The notes under the pieces: model-generated
Database searches by the model: none
What the model was told of the DNA's origin: nothing
Seen by the model: only the letters and a program-made list of their open reading frames with translations
Shown: piece after piece, positions 52,289 through 62,343 of the stretch
Position numbering within the stretch: position 1 is the stretch's first letter
Layout of the letters: the number at the start of each line of letters is the position of its first letter
From: VAZQ01 sp963821505
GTDB taxonomy: Bacteria > Pseudomonadota > Alphaproteobacteria > Rhizobiales > Xanthobacteraceae
DNA length: 64,000 nucleotides
Direction of reading: 5' to 3'
NCBI GenBank assembly: GCA_963821505.1
Contig: CAWGEH010000028.1
Coordinates: forward strand, 1 to 64,000
Position numbers and translations under genes: made by a program

Positions 52289-55200
52289 ATGTCTCGTCAT
52301 AACAGCGCGTTTCTTCATTCTACAGCGCGGCGCTATTTATTTTGCGTCCGGGTTGTCGCAGACACCGGCGACGCCATCGCAGACGCCGCAGAACGACTCC
52401 ACCAGCCTCGGAAACTCCCGCCCAGCCGTCTCAAACCATCCCGCAGGCTCGGCCGACCGCGCCCGAGGCTCCGCAGACCCCGCCCGAGACCCCGCAGGCC
52501 GCACCGGAAACCCCGGCGGCCATCACTGTCCCCACCGTGACGGTGACACCGCCGCCGCATGCACGCACGCGAACCCGCACCGCAACGCCGGCCGCGCCGG
52601 CCAGACGTCAGGCTACCCCCGCCGCCAGCGCCCACGCCGACACCCACTCCGACGGCAACGCCGAGCGCGACCACTGCGGGCCAACCGGCGGCGAGCTCAC
52701 CGTTCCAGCCCACGCCATCGCTCTCCAGCGTCAACAGCGCGCAGATCGAGGCCAGTCAGAGCAAGAGCCTCGGCGGGCTGCTCTTCACCACGCCCGGCGC
52801 GACCTCCGCCGGTCTGGCGCCCGGCACGCAGCGCCCGGTACTGCGTGGGCTCGACGATTTCCGCGTCCGCGTGCAGGAGAACGGCATCGGCTCCATGGAC
52901 GTCTCCGACTACGGCCAGGACCACGGGGTGCCGATCGATCCGCTGTCGACCCAGAAGGTCGAAATCTTCCGCGGCCCGGAAGCACTGCGCTACGGCTCGC
53001 AGGCGGTCGGCGGCGTCGTGGAAGCAACCAACAACCGCATTCCGTTTGCCGCCCCGCCGGGCGGCTGGCAAACCCAACTGCAGGGCGCGACCACCACGGT
53101 CGACCGCGGCGCTCGAAGGCGGCGCCATGTTCGACGCCGGCACCCGCGACTTCGCCTTCCATTCCGATTTCTACGGGCGCCACAGCAACGACTATTTCGT
53201 CCCGAGCTATCCCTATCTGTTTCCGACCGACCCCGCGCCACCGTTCAACGGGAAACAGCCGAACTCGTCGTTCCACTGCCGAGGGCCAGGCGGCCGGCGG
53301 CTCGTACCTCTTCGACGGCGGCTATATCGGCACCGCCATCGCCCACTTCGCCACGCTCTACCACGTCCCGACCATGGACGGCGCGGCGACCAACACGCGC
53401 ATCGACCTGCAGCAGACCAAAATCACCAGCAAAGGCGAGTTTCGGCCGAAGTCCTCCGCCATCGACGTGGTCCGCTTCTGGGCTCGGCGCCGTCGAGTAC
53501 CATCACGATGAGATCGGCCTCGGCGAGGACGGCATCGACGGCGTGCAGGCGACGTTCAACAACCACGCCCAGGAAGCCAAGACCGAAGTCGAGTTCATGC
53601 CGATCACGACGGCGCTCGGCACTCTGATCAGCTCGATCGGCACGCAGTTCGACCACCAGCAGATCGACACCTTGGGCGACGCCGGCAGCCTGCTCGGCTC
53701 CGCGCGCACCAATCGCGGCGCCGCCTATTTCTTCAACGAATTCTGGCTCACCGGCACGCTGCGCACGCTGTTGGCGGGCCGCATCGAGACCGTCCGCCTC
53801 GACGGCACCGCGGGCCTATTCCCGGCGGCGCTGGTCCCGCCCCCGGACAATCCGACGCTGGCGCTGCAATCGCTCGGCTTCAACCCCGCGAGCATCGCCT
53901 TCAGCATGATCAAGGATTTGCCGTCCTGGATGGTCGCGAGCGCCACGGTGCAGCGCATCGAGCGCGCGCCGACCGCGCTCGAGCTGTTCGCGCACGGCGC
54001 TCATGACGCGCCGGGCACGTTCGAGATCGGCGACCCCACCCTGAAGATCGAAACCGCCAACACCGCCGAGCTCGGCCTCAAGCGCACCGCGGGAGCTTTC
54101 CGTTTCGACGGCAAGGTCTACTACACCAAATACGACAATTTCATCTTCCGGCAGGCCACCGGCATCCTGTGCGGCGCAACGTTCGCCACCTGCGGGCGTG
54201 GACACCGAGTTCATTCAGACGATTTACGCCCAGCGCGACGCCATCTTCCGCGGCGGCGAGATCGCCTGGCAATGGGACTTGCTGCCGGTGGCGACCGGCG
54301 TGTTCGGCGTCGATGGACAATACGACTTCGTGCGCGCCACCTTCACCGACGGCAGCAACGTCCCGCGCATGCCGCCGATGCGCGTCGGCGGCGGCACCTA
54401 TTGGCGCAACGACAGCTGGTTCGTGCGCATGGGGTTGCTTCACGCCTTCGGGCAGAGCGACCTCGGCGTCAACGACACGCCGACCGCCGGCTACAACCTG
54501 CTCAAGATGGAAATCAGCAACAAGCAGTACTGGCAAGACTCGCCTTGGGGAGCCGACCGAGCTCACCACCGGCCTCGTCGGCGACAACCTGCTCGGCGTC
54601 GATGTGCGCAATTCCGTCCAGTTCCACAAGGACGAAATCCTGATGCCCGGGCGCAGCATCAAGTTCTTCGTGAACGCCAAGTTCGACGGCGTACCGCCGC
54701 CCAACAAACCGGCGTTCGACTACTCCAACGCCCCATTGCGCATCCCGCCGATCTTCAAGGCACCCGTCCTGACCGCGTGGAGCTGGGTCGGGCCCTATAT
54801 CGGCGCCAACATCGGCTACAGCTTCGGCAAGTCGAGAACCGACGCCGTGTTCAGCGATTTCACCACCGGCGTTCCCCTGTTGGCCGCCGCCTCCTCGGAC
54901 AATCTCAACGGCGGGGTCGGCGGCATCCAGGGCGGCTACAATTGGCAGTGGGGCAATTGGGTGGGCGGCATCGAAGCCGACGCCCAGATCTCGGGCCAAG
55001 GGGCAACTCCGAGCTATGTCTGTCCCGGCGCGGTCTGCAATCCGGCCATCGCCGAGTTCGACGCGCCGGTGACGGCGACCTTCGACCAAGGCCACAGATT
55101 GAACTCGTTTGGCACGCTGCGCGGGCGTTTCGGCACCACCATCACGCCCGAAGTCATGGCCTATGTCACCGGCGGCCTCGCGGTCGGTTCGATCCGGAGC

Positions 55201-56298
55201 ACGGTGCGGCTTTCCGGCACCGGCTTCGACGCCGACGGCAACCCCGGCGCGGTCAGCAACTCGTTCAGCGTGCTGACGCAAAAGGCGGGCTGGACGGCCG
55301 GCGCCGGCCTCGAAGGCCGGTTGTTCGGCAACGTGACCGGCAAGGTCGAGTATCTCTACACGGATTTCGGGACCATCTCGGCCTCCGTCACCAATCCATT
55401 CAACGCGACGCCGATCACATTGTCGAGCAATGCGCACATCACCGACAACATCGTACGCGTCGGGCTCAACTATAAGCTCATCCCGGCGATGGCGGTGTAC
55501 GCCGCACCGGCCGGCTCCGGCGCGCCGGCGGTGTACAAGGCACCGACGGCCTACAAGGCGCCGGTCCGCTCGGCATGGACCTGGGCCGGCTTCTACGTCG
55601 GCGGCACCATCGGATACGGCTGGGGCAACTCCAACACCGACACCGCGTTCAGCGATCCCGGCAGCGGAGCCCAGCTGTTCGCCACCAGCGCTTCCCGCAA
55701 GCTCGACGGAGCGGTCGGCGGCGCCCAGGGCGGCTACAACTGGCTTGTCGGCAAGGTGCTGGCCGGCGTCGAGGCCGACCTGAACTATTCCGGTCAGCGC
55801 GCGCGGATGAAGGCCGTCTGCCCCGGCGAGATCTGCAATCCCGGTCTCATCGGCGTCATCCCCGATCCATCGGTCCAGGCAGTCTCCGAGCAGGGCCAGA
55901 AACTGGAGTGGTTCGCGACCTTGCGCGGACGGCTTGGCGCCACCGTCACGCCCGGTGCCGCGGCCTACGTCACCGGCGGCTTGGCGGTGGGCGAGGTCAT
56001 GACCGCGGGCACGGTGTTCGAGTTCGACGGCGACGGCGACCAAGTCAGCACGATCGTCAGCAGCCACAACACCAAGGCAGGCTGGACGGCCGGCGGCGGC
56101 ATCGAAAGCCGTCTCATCGGCAATTGGACCGGCAAGCTCGAATATCTCTATCTCGATCTGGGCTCTATCACGACCGTGCCCGCGCCGGCGACGAACTCGA
56201 CGATGGCGGTCGCCTTCAACTCCCGCGTCACCGCCAACATCGTGCGGCTCGGCGTGAACTACAAGTTCGATCCGAACGACGTCTGGCCCGGCTTTTGA
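52289..56298 (+). CDS. ZnuD-like TonB-dependent receptor fused to two Omp25/31-like barrels (multiple frameshifts)
   Basis: Outer-membrane receptor. After a signal region and a Pro/Thr-rich linker comes the plug (VLRGLDDFRVRVQENGIGSM, DVSDYGQDHGVPIDPLSTQK, VEIFRGPEALRYGSQAVGGV, NNRIP), with the D-H and NRIP features of ZnuD-type zinc receptors. The barrel ends VRNSVQFHKDEILMPGRSIK-FFVNAKF. The same frame continues through DGVPPPNKPAFDYSNAPLRI into an Omp25/31-like domain (SWVGPYIGANIGYSFGKSRT to DNIVRVGLNYKLIPAM, about 54780-55490). A second linker (AVYKAPTAYKAPVRSAW) leads to a second such domain (about 55570-56298) ending IVRLGVNYKFDPNDVWPGF. +1 shifts lie near 53106, 53279, 53484, 54196 and 54548, with more before 52620. 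No stop separates the domains. Confidence 0.8.
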
Positions 56299-56393
56299 TC
56301 GACTGCAGGAAGCTTCCGCGACCGTTGCTTCCTCTTTCGCACCCAACTGCGCCGAAGCTTCGGCGGACAAACCCGCGCCGAGCCGAGCGGCGA

Positions 56394-57284
56394 TCAGTTG
56401 CCGTCAAAGCCGCCCGACGCCGCGCGCAGGAACGGCTCGACGGCCTCGGCGGTGGCGTCGGGAAACTCCTCGTGTACGGCGAGCTTTCCGCGCGCAAGCC
56501 GAACGCTGCGAATGCCGGGGAGCGCCGCGAGCGCCTCCATCTCCGCGCGCGACTTCGGCGGCGTCTCGGCGCCATAAACAACCAGGATGGGAGTCGCCAC
56601 CCGCCGCGCCAAATCGAGAAACTCGTCGCGGCTGGCGAGCGGGTCGAGACGGCCGGTGACGAACCGCACCGAGGCAAAGCGCGCGCCCGGCGCGCGAACG
56701 ACGGCGAGCTTGTCGCGCAATCGCTCTGCCGTCAAAAAGCTCGGATCCGTATAGACGTGGCCGGCGCCCATGCGGCGCACGACGAAGCGATTGACGTTCA
56801 ACCGATAGATCAGCGGCCCGAGGCCGGGACGGTCGACCAGCCGACAAAGCCGATCGAAGAGGGGACGATGCCCGCCCGCCATGGTCGGCAACGGCCCGCG
56901 CCAGGTGGGGGCGAGCAGAACCAGACGCGCCATCGCCTGCGGCGCGCTGCACGCGTGCTCGAGCGCGTAGGTCGCCGCGTGCCCCGCTGCGATCACCGCG
57001 TGCGGCTGCGGGATCACCGAAGCCAACAGAAAGGACAAAAAGGCGGAATAGGCTTCCGGCGTCCAATCGACTTGCGGGCGCGCGCCATCGCCAAATCCCG
57101 GCCAGTCCACGCACAGGCACGAATACCGCCGCGCGAGACGCTCCTGCAGCGGACGCATCTCGTGGCGGGTCGAGATCGAGCTGAGCGCCGGCAGCAGCAG
57201 CAGGCGCAGCCCCGCTCCGCTCGAGTCGGTGCTCAGCCGTATCGTTTCGCCGCGCCAGCTCCATTCCAACATCGAGATGCCCAC
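56394..57284 (-). CDS. alpha/beta hydrolase-fold protein without a visible nucleophile
   Basis: 296 residues (MLEW at 57272 is an alternative start). Fold features: LRLLLLPALSSISTRHEM (oxyanion region), CLCVDWPGFGDGARPQVDWT, APTWRGPLPTMAGGHRPLFD, and the late strand ATPILVVYGAETPPKSRAEM with LARGKLAVHEEFPD for the catalytic His. At the nucleophile elbow the sequence is VIAAGHAATYALEHA: the G-x-S-x-G serine position holds Ala. It may be non-catalytic or use another residue. It converges with the receptor gene (95 bp between stops). Substrate unknown. Confidence 0.8.
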   Translation of the reverse strand: MGISMLEWSWRGETIRLSTDSSGAGLRLLLLPALSSISTRHEMRPLQERLARRYSCLCVDWPGFGDGARPQVDWTPEAYSAFLSFLLASVIPQPHAVIAAGHAATYALEHACSAPQAMARLVLLAPTWRGPLPTMAGGHRPLFDRLCRLVDRPGLGPLIYRLNVNRFVVRRMGAGHVYTDPSFLTAERLRDKLAVVRAPGARFASVRFVTGRLDPLASRDEFLDLARRVATPILVVYGAETPPKSRAEMEALAALPGIRSVRLARGKLAVHEEFPDATAEAVEPFLRAASGGFDGN

Positions 57285-57364
57285 CCGAGCCAGCAGTTGT
57301 CGGACGATTGTGTCGCCCTATGCGTTCCGGATGCGGCGCCGCAGCCGTGCCGCACCCGCTCCAT

Positions 57365-57790
57365 TCATGCTTTGGTATCGCGCCTCAGACCCAAGCCTGG
57401 ACGCGGCTTTGCCGCCGGCAGGGCGCGACCGCGTTCGACCAATTTTGGGCATTGATGATCGAGCGTTTCCGCCAGCAGCTTTCGGATCGCACCTGCGCGG
57501 GCAACGAACATATCGACCTGCGCGACTTTCTTGGCGGCGAGCTTCCGCCACCGCTCGGTCGGCGGACGGCCCTCGACCCCGCCCAGAAGCACCTTAATCT
57601 CGGCGACGCTGAACCCCACGTGTTTGGCGAATCGCACCATGGCCAGACGCTCGAGCACGCGATCGTCGTATCGCCGGCGCCCGCTGACCCGCGGCGGCTT
57701 CGGGATGAGGCCAAGCCTTTCGTAGTACCGAACGGCTGATGTCCGCAGTCCCATCTTTCGGGCCACCTCCCCGATGCTCATCCCGGGCAT
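57365..57790 (-). CDS. MerR-family transcriptional regulator
   Basis: 141 residues (MSIGEVARKM at 57781 is the alternative start). The N-terminal winged helix is MSIGEVARKMGLRTSAVRYY, ERLGLIPKPPRVSGRRRYDD. A dimerisation helix follows (AEIKVLLGGVEGRPPTERWR, KLAAKKVAQVDMFVARAGAI), then a C-terminal loop DHQCPKLVERGRAL with a single Cys. CueR has two Cys in its metal loop, so the signal sensed (metal or redox) is open. Divergent from the cupin-like gene, with a typical MerR promoter between them. Confidence 0.9.
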   Translation of the reverse strand: MPGMSIGEVARKMGLRTSAVRYYERLGLIPKPPRVSGRRRYDDRVLERLAMVRFAKHVGFSVAEIKVLLGGVEGRPPTERWRKLAAKKVAQVDMFVARAGAIRKLLAETLDHQCPKLVERGRALPAAKPRPGLGLRRDTKA

Positions 57791-57801
57791 GAGAAATCTC
57801 C

Positions 57802-57832
57802 TTGACTTGAAGCGCGCTTCAACTCGTACGGT
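57802..57832 (+). promoter_or_regulatory. MerR-type promoter with 19-bp spacer
   Basis: -35 TTGACT (57802-57807) and -10 TACGGT (57827-57832) are 19 bp apart, the long spacing that MerR regulators correct. The spacer contains the 16-bp perfect palindrome TTGAAGCGCGCTTCAA (57807-57822). It reads towards the cupin-like gene and lies 12 bp from the divergent MerR start. Confidence 0.8.
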
Positions 57833-57903
57833 CCGGCGGTGCGCCTACTCGGTCTATCCGGCAAATGATATCGGACCGAATTCCAAACGAAGGGCCCTTC
57901 ACC

Positions 57904-58344
57904 ATGAAGCATACGCTCGCGAAATTCTGGATGCTGACAAATTGCGCATTCCTGGCCTTCGGATCGGATCCAGGCTGGGCCCAACATCCGGGCTCCGGCG
58001 CGCACCCGATGCCGTCTCGCCCGTCGTCGACGCCGCCGTCAGCCGGCCCTGCCGATGCAAAACTCGAGTTCGAGAATGAATCCGTCATCGTGGTGCGCGT
58101 CCACATGGCGCCGCATGAGAAGACGCCGATGCACGATATCACCAGCGCGAGGGTGGTGGTGTGGCTCAGGGACGTGCACCTGCGAGACACCCGCCCCGAT
58201 GGCAGCGCGGAGGAGATTCGCCGGCACGCGGGAGACATCGACTGGGTGGGCGTCCAGCGGCATGCCGGGGAGAACCTCTCGCACGAGCCTTTGGAATTTC
58301 TGGCGATCGTGCCGAAGGCAAGCGGGCCGGCAACGGGAAGATAG
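57904..58344 (+). CDS. secreted cupin-like protein
   Basis: 146 residues from ATG 57904. Signal peptide MKHTLAKFWMLTNCAFLAFG to GWAQH. A Pro/Ser-rich linker leads to a single cupin-like domain: FENESVIVVRVHMAPHEKTP, MHDITSARVVVWLRDVHLRD, GDIDWVGVQRHAGENLSHEP, EFLAIVPK. The His residues in VHMAPHEKTPMHD and QRHAGENLSHEP are placed for metal binding but do not match canonical cupin motifs exactly. It is the first gene behind the MerR-type promoter, so it is probably the regulator's main target. Confidence 0.75.
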   Translation: MKHTLAKFWMLTNCAFLAFGSDPGWAQHPGSGAHPMPSRPSSTPPSAGPADAKLEFENESVIVVRVHMAPHEKTPMHDITSARVVVWLRDVHLRDTRPDGSAEEIRRHAGDIDWVGVQRHAGENLSHEPLEFLAIVPKASGPATGR

Positions 58345-58575
58345 CCAACCTCCCAACGAGGTGCCGGCTCGGTTCTCCGATCTGGCATTCGTCGCGATTG
58401 CATTTGGTCACATGGATCTGCATGAGCGAACCGGCCCGATCGTCGCCACGCTTCCGCCGCAAACGCTCGGCGGATTCGCCGACCGGTTCCCCAAGGAGGC
58501 GTTGCAAAGCGAGGTCAATGCTCTATCCTCGCAATATACCGAGCGCTGCCGCGGATCGAGTGTCCAACACCTGCG
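58345..58575. other. intergenic region
   Basis: 230 bp without a supported gene. Frames through it continue from neighbouring genes. No clear terminator after the cupin-like gene. Confidence 0.4.
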
Positions 58576-59016
58576 ATGTTAGCGGCCCTGACCAGGACTT
58601 TTCGCGTCAAAGCGGCGATCGCGCTGGCCGCGGTCTACGCGCTTTGCGCTCTCGCGCCTTCGGCCGCCTTTGCTTTCTCCGGCAATCCCATGGTCGCACA
58701 TTGCCTCGTTGAAGATCACATTGGCGTCCACAGCTACGACGGCAAGGTTGATGTCCACGCCGGCGGCAAGGTGCATGTCCACACTGACGGCACCGCCCAT
58801 CAGCATCACCATGACGGCGCGGCGCCACAGCCGTCCGGCAATGATGACAGGGGCCGCGTGGCCACGTGTTGCGGTCTGTTCTCCGTGGTGGCAATTGCCG
58901 GCGAGCCGGGCCTCAGCCTTGGGCTTTACAGCCCGGCCTCCCCCGTCATCCCGGCTCTCGGCGAGACCCTGAGCGGGCGCGGTCCGGAACGCATCAACCG
59001 GCCTCCCATCGCCTGA
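58576..59016 (+). CDS. secreted His-rich, probably metal-binding protein
   Basis: 146 residues. Signal peptide AAIALAAVYALCALAPSAAF (after a short basic start) is followed by VAHCLVEDHIGVHSYDGKVD, VHAGGKVHVHTDGTAHQHHH, DGAAPQPSG, then RVATCCGLFSVVAIAGEPG. Alternating V-H-V-H and a HQHHHD run plus a C-C pair suggest copper or zinc binding. It stands at the head of the copper gene set. I do not know a named family; it resembles DUF2946-type helpers in design. No strong ribosome binding site precedes ATG 58576. Confidence 0.65.
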   Translation: MLAALTRTFRVKAAIALAAVYALCALAPSAAFAFSGNPMVAHCLVEDHIGVHSYDGKVDVHAGGKVHVHTDGTAHQHHHDGAAPQPSGNDDRGRVATCCGLFSVVAIAGEPGLSLGLYSPASPVIPALGETLSGRGPERINRPPIA

Positions 59017-59090
59017 CTGTCGCATTTGAAGCCGGCGTGCGCGGCTGACGAGCCGAGCGCGCCCGACTTGAATCGACAGCCGAGGATTCC

Positions 59091-59387
59091 ATGTCCGCGC
59101 ATATTCGGGCGTTCAATGCCGCCGCTGACCCGGCGGTCGCGAGGCCATTCCAGCTCAGGTTCGACGTGCTCGCCGTCCTGGCGGGGCTCGTCCTGCTGCT
59201 CGCGGGCTGCGCCGACGCGCCGCGGTCGCCGGCGGCGGGACGCGATCCCGCCGACCCGGGCGCTCGCGTGCCCGGTGTCGACTATCGCTCGACCATCGGC
59301 TCGTACAAGAGCCAGAGGCCCGTCGATGCCGCGCCATGGGTCGAGCAGAACGAGCGCGTGACCCCGGCTCCGAAATCCAGCCGGTAG
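59091..59387 (+). CDS. small lipoprotein of the copper cluster
   Basis: 98 residues. A hydrophobic stretch VLAVLAGLVLLLAGCADAPR contains a lipobox (L-A-G-C); the preceding 25 residues (MSAHIRAFNAAADPAVARPF) are long for a lipoprotein leader, so a later start is possible. The conserved end is GVDYRSTIGSYKSQRPVDAA-PWVEQNERVTP. I recall such proteins directly in front of TolC-like genes in Rhizobiales copper loci. The gap to the next gene is 10 bp, so co-transcription is likely. Confidence 0.7.
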   Translation: MSAHIRAFNAAADPAVARPFQLRFDVLAVLAGLVLLLAGCADAPRSPAAGRDPADPGARVPGVDYRSTIGSYKSQRPVDAAPWVEQNERVTPAPKSSR

Positions 59388-59397
59388 GAGAACCCCC

Positions 59398-60873
59398 ATG
59401 TCGCGATATCGGGAAATCTCCTCGCTTCCTCGCCTCCGAATCGATCACCTGCGGCGTGCTTCGAGTCGAGCTGCGCGCGCCGGCATAGCCCTGATCGGGG
59501 TCGCGGCGGTTTCCGGGTGCGCCTGGTTTTCGCCGGATGCGGGCATGGGCGTCGTCGCCAATGTCGCGGATCGCGAGCTCGACAAGGACGTGGTGGCGAT
59601 CCGCACGCCTGACGAGGCCGAGGCGGTGACCATCGGGGTTCGGCGGCTGCTAGGTCGCACGCTGACGGCCGACGCCACGGTGCAAATCGCTCTCCTCAAC
59701 AATCGCGGCCTGCAGGCCGTCTACAACGAGCTTGCCTTGGCCGAAGCCCAGATGGTGGAAGGAAGCCTCCCCCCGAACCCGCGGATCTCCTATTTGCGCA
59801 TCGCCGGCTCGGGGGAGCTCGAGATCGAGCGCAGCATCGTGGCCGATATCCTCGCACTGGCTACGCTGCCGGCGCGCTCGGAGATTGCCCTTGCGCGCTT
59901 CCGCCAGGCGCAGCTGCGCGCCGCGTTGGAGACGCTGCGCCTCGCGGCCGACACGCGGCGGGCCTATTACCGCGCGGTCGCCGCGCAGGAGCTCGTCGTA
60001 TTCCTCACCCAGGCCCAGTCCGCCGCCGGAACCGCGGCGCAGCTCGCGGTGCGCCTCGGCGAAACCGGGTCGATGAACAAGCTCGACCAGGCGCGCGAGC
60101 AGGTGTTCTACGCCGACATCACGGCGCAGCTTGCCGCCACCCGGCAAGCCGCATCGAGCGAGCGGGAGGCGCTCATCCGTCTGCTCGGCCTGTGGGACGG
60201 CGATCTCAAGTTCAAGCTGCCGAATGCGCTTCCCGCGCTGCCGCGGCGCGCGCAGAGCCTGGCCGCGATCGAACTGGAAGCGGTGCGCCGACGCGTCGAC
60301 CTGCAGATATCCCGCATGGAGCTCGACGCGATTGCGAGGACGTATGGTCTCACTCAAGCCACCCGCTTCATCAACATCCTGGAAGCCGGCTACGCCGACA
60401 AGATTGAAACCGGCGTACCCACCAAACGCGGCTTTGCCGTCGAGCTGCAAATCCCGATCTTCGATTTCGGCGAGGTCCGCGTCCGCGAGGCCGAAGCCGT
60501 CTACATGCAAGCGGTCAACCGCCTGCTCGAGTTGGCGGTCAACGTGCGCTCGCAAGCACGCGATGCCTATCGCGTCTATCGCTCCGCCTACGACATCGCC
60601 GGCCATTACCAGCGCGAGGTCTTGCCGCTGCGCAAGATCATCTCGGACGAAACGCTGCTTCGCTACAACGCGATGCTGATCGACGTGTTTTCGCTGCTCG
60701 CGGAGGCGCGCCAGCGCATCGCGGCGACGATCACGGCCATCCAGGCGAAACGCGACTTCTGGCTCGCGACCGCCAACCTCAACGCGGCGGTCGCCGGCGG
60801 CGGCAGATCACGGGACAGCAATGAAGCGACAAGCCCCATGGCCGCGTCGTCCGGCGAGGCCGGCAGACACTAG
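59398..60873 (+). CDS. TolC-family outer-membrane efflux channel
   Basis: 491 residues. A basic start and helix (GIALIGVAAVSGCAWFSP, lipobox-like S-G-C) precede two OEP repeats rich in long helices: VQIALLNNRGLQAVYNELAL, AEAQMVEGSLPPNPRISYLR, RRAYYRAVAAQELVVFLTQA, IARTYGLTQATRFINILEAG, FAVELQIPIFDFGEVRVREA, EAVYMQAVNRLLELAVNVRS. A copper-efflux (CusC-like) role is inferred from its neighbours. No RND or MFP partner is in the window. GGAG lies before the ATG. Confidence 0.9.
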   Translation: MSRYREISSLPRLRIDHLRRASSRAARAGIALIGVAAVSGCAWFSPDAGMGVVANVADRELDKDVVAIRTPDEAEAVTIGVRRLLGRTLTADATVQIALLNNRGLQAVYNELALAEAQMVEGSLPPNPRISYLRIAGSGELEIERSIVADILALATLPARSEIALARFRQAQLRAALETLRLAADTRRAYYRAVAAQELVVFLTQAQSAAGTAAQLAVRLGETGSMNKLDQAREQVFYADITAQLAATRQAASSEREALIRLLGLWDGDLKFKLPNALPALPRRAQSLAAIELEAVRRRVDLQISRMELDAIARTYGLTQATRFINILEAGYADKIETGVPTKRGFAVELQIPIFDFGEVRVREAEAVYMQAVNRLLELAVNVRSQARDAYRVYRSAYDIAGHYQREVLPLRKIISDETLLRYNAMLIDVFSLLAEARQRIAATITAIQAKRDFWLATANLNAAVAGGGRSRDSNEATSPMAASSGEAGRH

Positions 60874-60886
60874 TTGCATTTGCCGC

Positions 60887-60925
60887 GTTTTCTGCGGCGA
60901 ACCGGTTCCCACTTCGGCGGAAAAC
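60887..60925. repeat. half of a RIME-like palindrome
   Basis: gttttctgcggcgaa (60887-60901) pairs imperfectly with ttcggcggaaaac (60913-60925) around ccggttcccac. The same core occurs in the right half of the repeat at 38314-38415. It lies between the TolC-like gene and the oxidase gene. Confidence 0.7.
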
Positions 60926-60950
60926 ACTAGGGAAAGAGGAGGAGAACGAC

Positions 60951-62328
60951 ATGATGTCGCGCAGAGGCTTTCTCGGCTCCGCCGCGGTATTGGCGAGTGC
61001 CACCGCGGTGAGCGGGCGCATCCAGGCGGCGGGTATCCCCGAGGCCCCGACCACCAAGACAACCATCATGCAGCCGCCGATCTTTCCGACCGAGGGTCCC
61101 GACTACCAGCCGGTCGTGACGCTCAACGGCTGGACCTTGCCGTGGCGCATGAACGGCGACTGGAAGGAGTTCCATCTGGTGGCCGAACCGGTGGTGCGCG
61201 AATTCGCGCCCGGCATGAAAGTGAATTTGTGGGGCTACAACGGCCAGGCGCCGGGACCGACGATCGAGGCGGTCGAGGGCGACAAGGTCCGCATCTTCGT
61301 CACCAACAAGCTGCCTGAGCATACGACGGTGCACTGGCACGGGATGCTGCTGCCGAACGGGATGGATGGGGTCGGCGGCGTGACGCAGCCGCACATCAGG
61401 CCGCGACAGACTTTCGTCTACGAATTCGAGCTGAAGCAGAGCGGTACGTTCATGTACCACCCGCATTCGGACGAGATGGTGCAGATGGCGATGGGCATGA
61501 TGGGCATGTTCGTCGTTCATCCGCGCGACCCGACATTTCGCCGCGTCGATCGCGATTTCGTCTTCATCATGAGCGCCTACCTGATCGACCCCGGCACCTA
61601 TCTACCGAAAGTCGCGGAGATGACCGACTTCAACATGTGGACGTGGAACAGCCGGGTGTTTCCCGGCATCGACGTCCTTCCCGTGCGGCTCGGCGACCGC
61701 GTGCGCGTGCGCATGGGCAATCTCACCATGACGAACCATCCGATCCATATCCACGGCCACCGTTTTGCCGCGAGCTGCACGGACGGCGGCTGGGTGCCCG
61801 AGAGCGCGCAATGGCCGGAGAGCACCATCGACGTGCCGGTCGGCACGATCCGGGCGTTCGACATGCGTCGCCGACAACCCCGGCGACTGGGCGTTGCATT
61901 GTCACAAGACCCACCACGCCATGAACGCCATGGGGCACAACGTGAAGAATTTCATCGGCGTGCAGAAGCGCGATCTTGCGCGACAGGTCCGCAAGCTGGT
62001 GCCGGACTACATGCCGATGGGCTCGGACGGCATGGCGATGATGGCGGAGATGGAAATGCCGATGCCCGACAACACGCTGCCGATGATGACCGGCTTCGGC
62101 CAGTTCGGGCCGATCGAGATGGGGGGCATGTTCACGCTGATGAAGATCCGCGAAGGGATGGCGGCCAACGACTACCGGGATCCGGGCAACTACCAGCACC
62201 CGCAAGGGACCGTCGCATACGAAGTCGCGAACTCGTCCGCACCGTCGCCTCAGCGCAGCGACGCGGTCGGGCAGCCGCATAGCGGCCATGAAGCGGTCAA
62301 ACCTGGAAGTAATCACAAGAGACACTGA
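60951..62328 (+). CDS. multicopper oxidase, CopA/laccase type (frameshifted)
   Basis: A periplasmic multicopper oxidase of about 459 residues with a Tat leader (MMSRRGFLGSAAVLASATAV). The four copper motifs are present: TTVHWHGMLLPNGMDG, GTFMYHPHSDEMVQMAMG, TNHPIHIHGHRFA, and, one frame over after an extra base at about 61866, DNPGDWALHCHKTHHAMNAM (H-C-H with the axial Met). A Met-rich tail (MAMMAEMEMPMPDNTLPMMT) could bind Cu(I), as in CueO/CopA. It probably oxidises Cu(I) and protects the periplasm. GAGGAG precedes the ATG. The shift is probably a sequence error, since all ligands survive. Confidence 0.92.
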
Positions 62329-62343
62329 AGGAGCTGGACCATC

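Noticed and set aside
54514..56370. A 618-codon minus-strand frame opposite the Omp-like domains
   Set aside because: Shadow of the barrel repeats; its apparent internal repeats only mirror those of the plus-strand protein.
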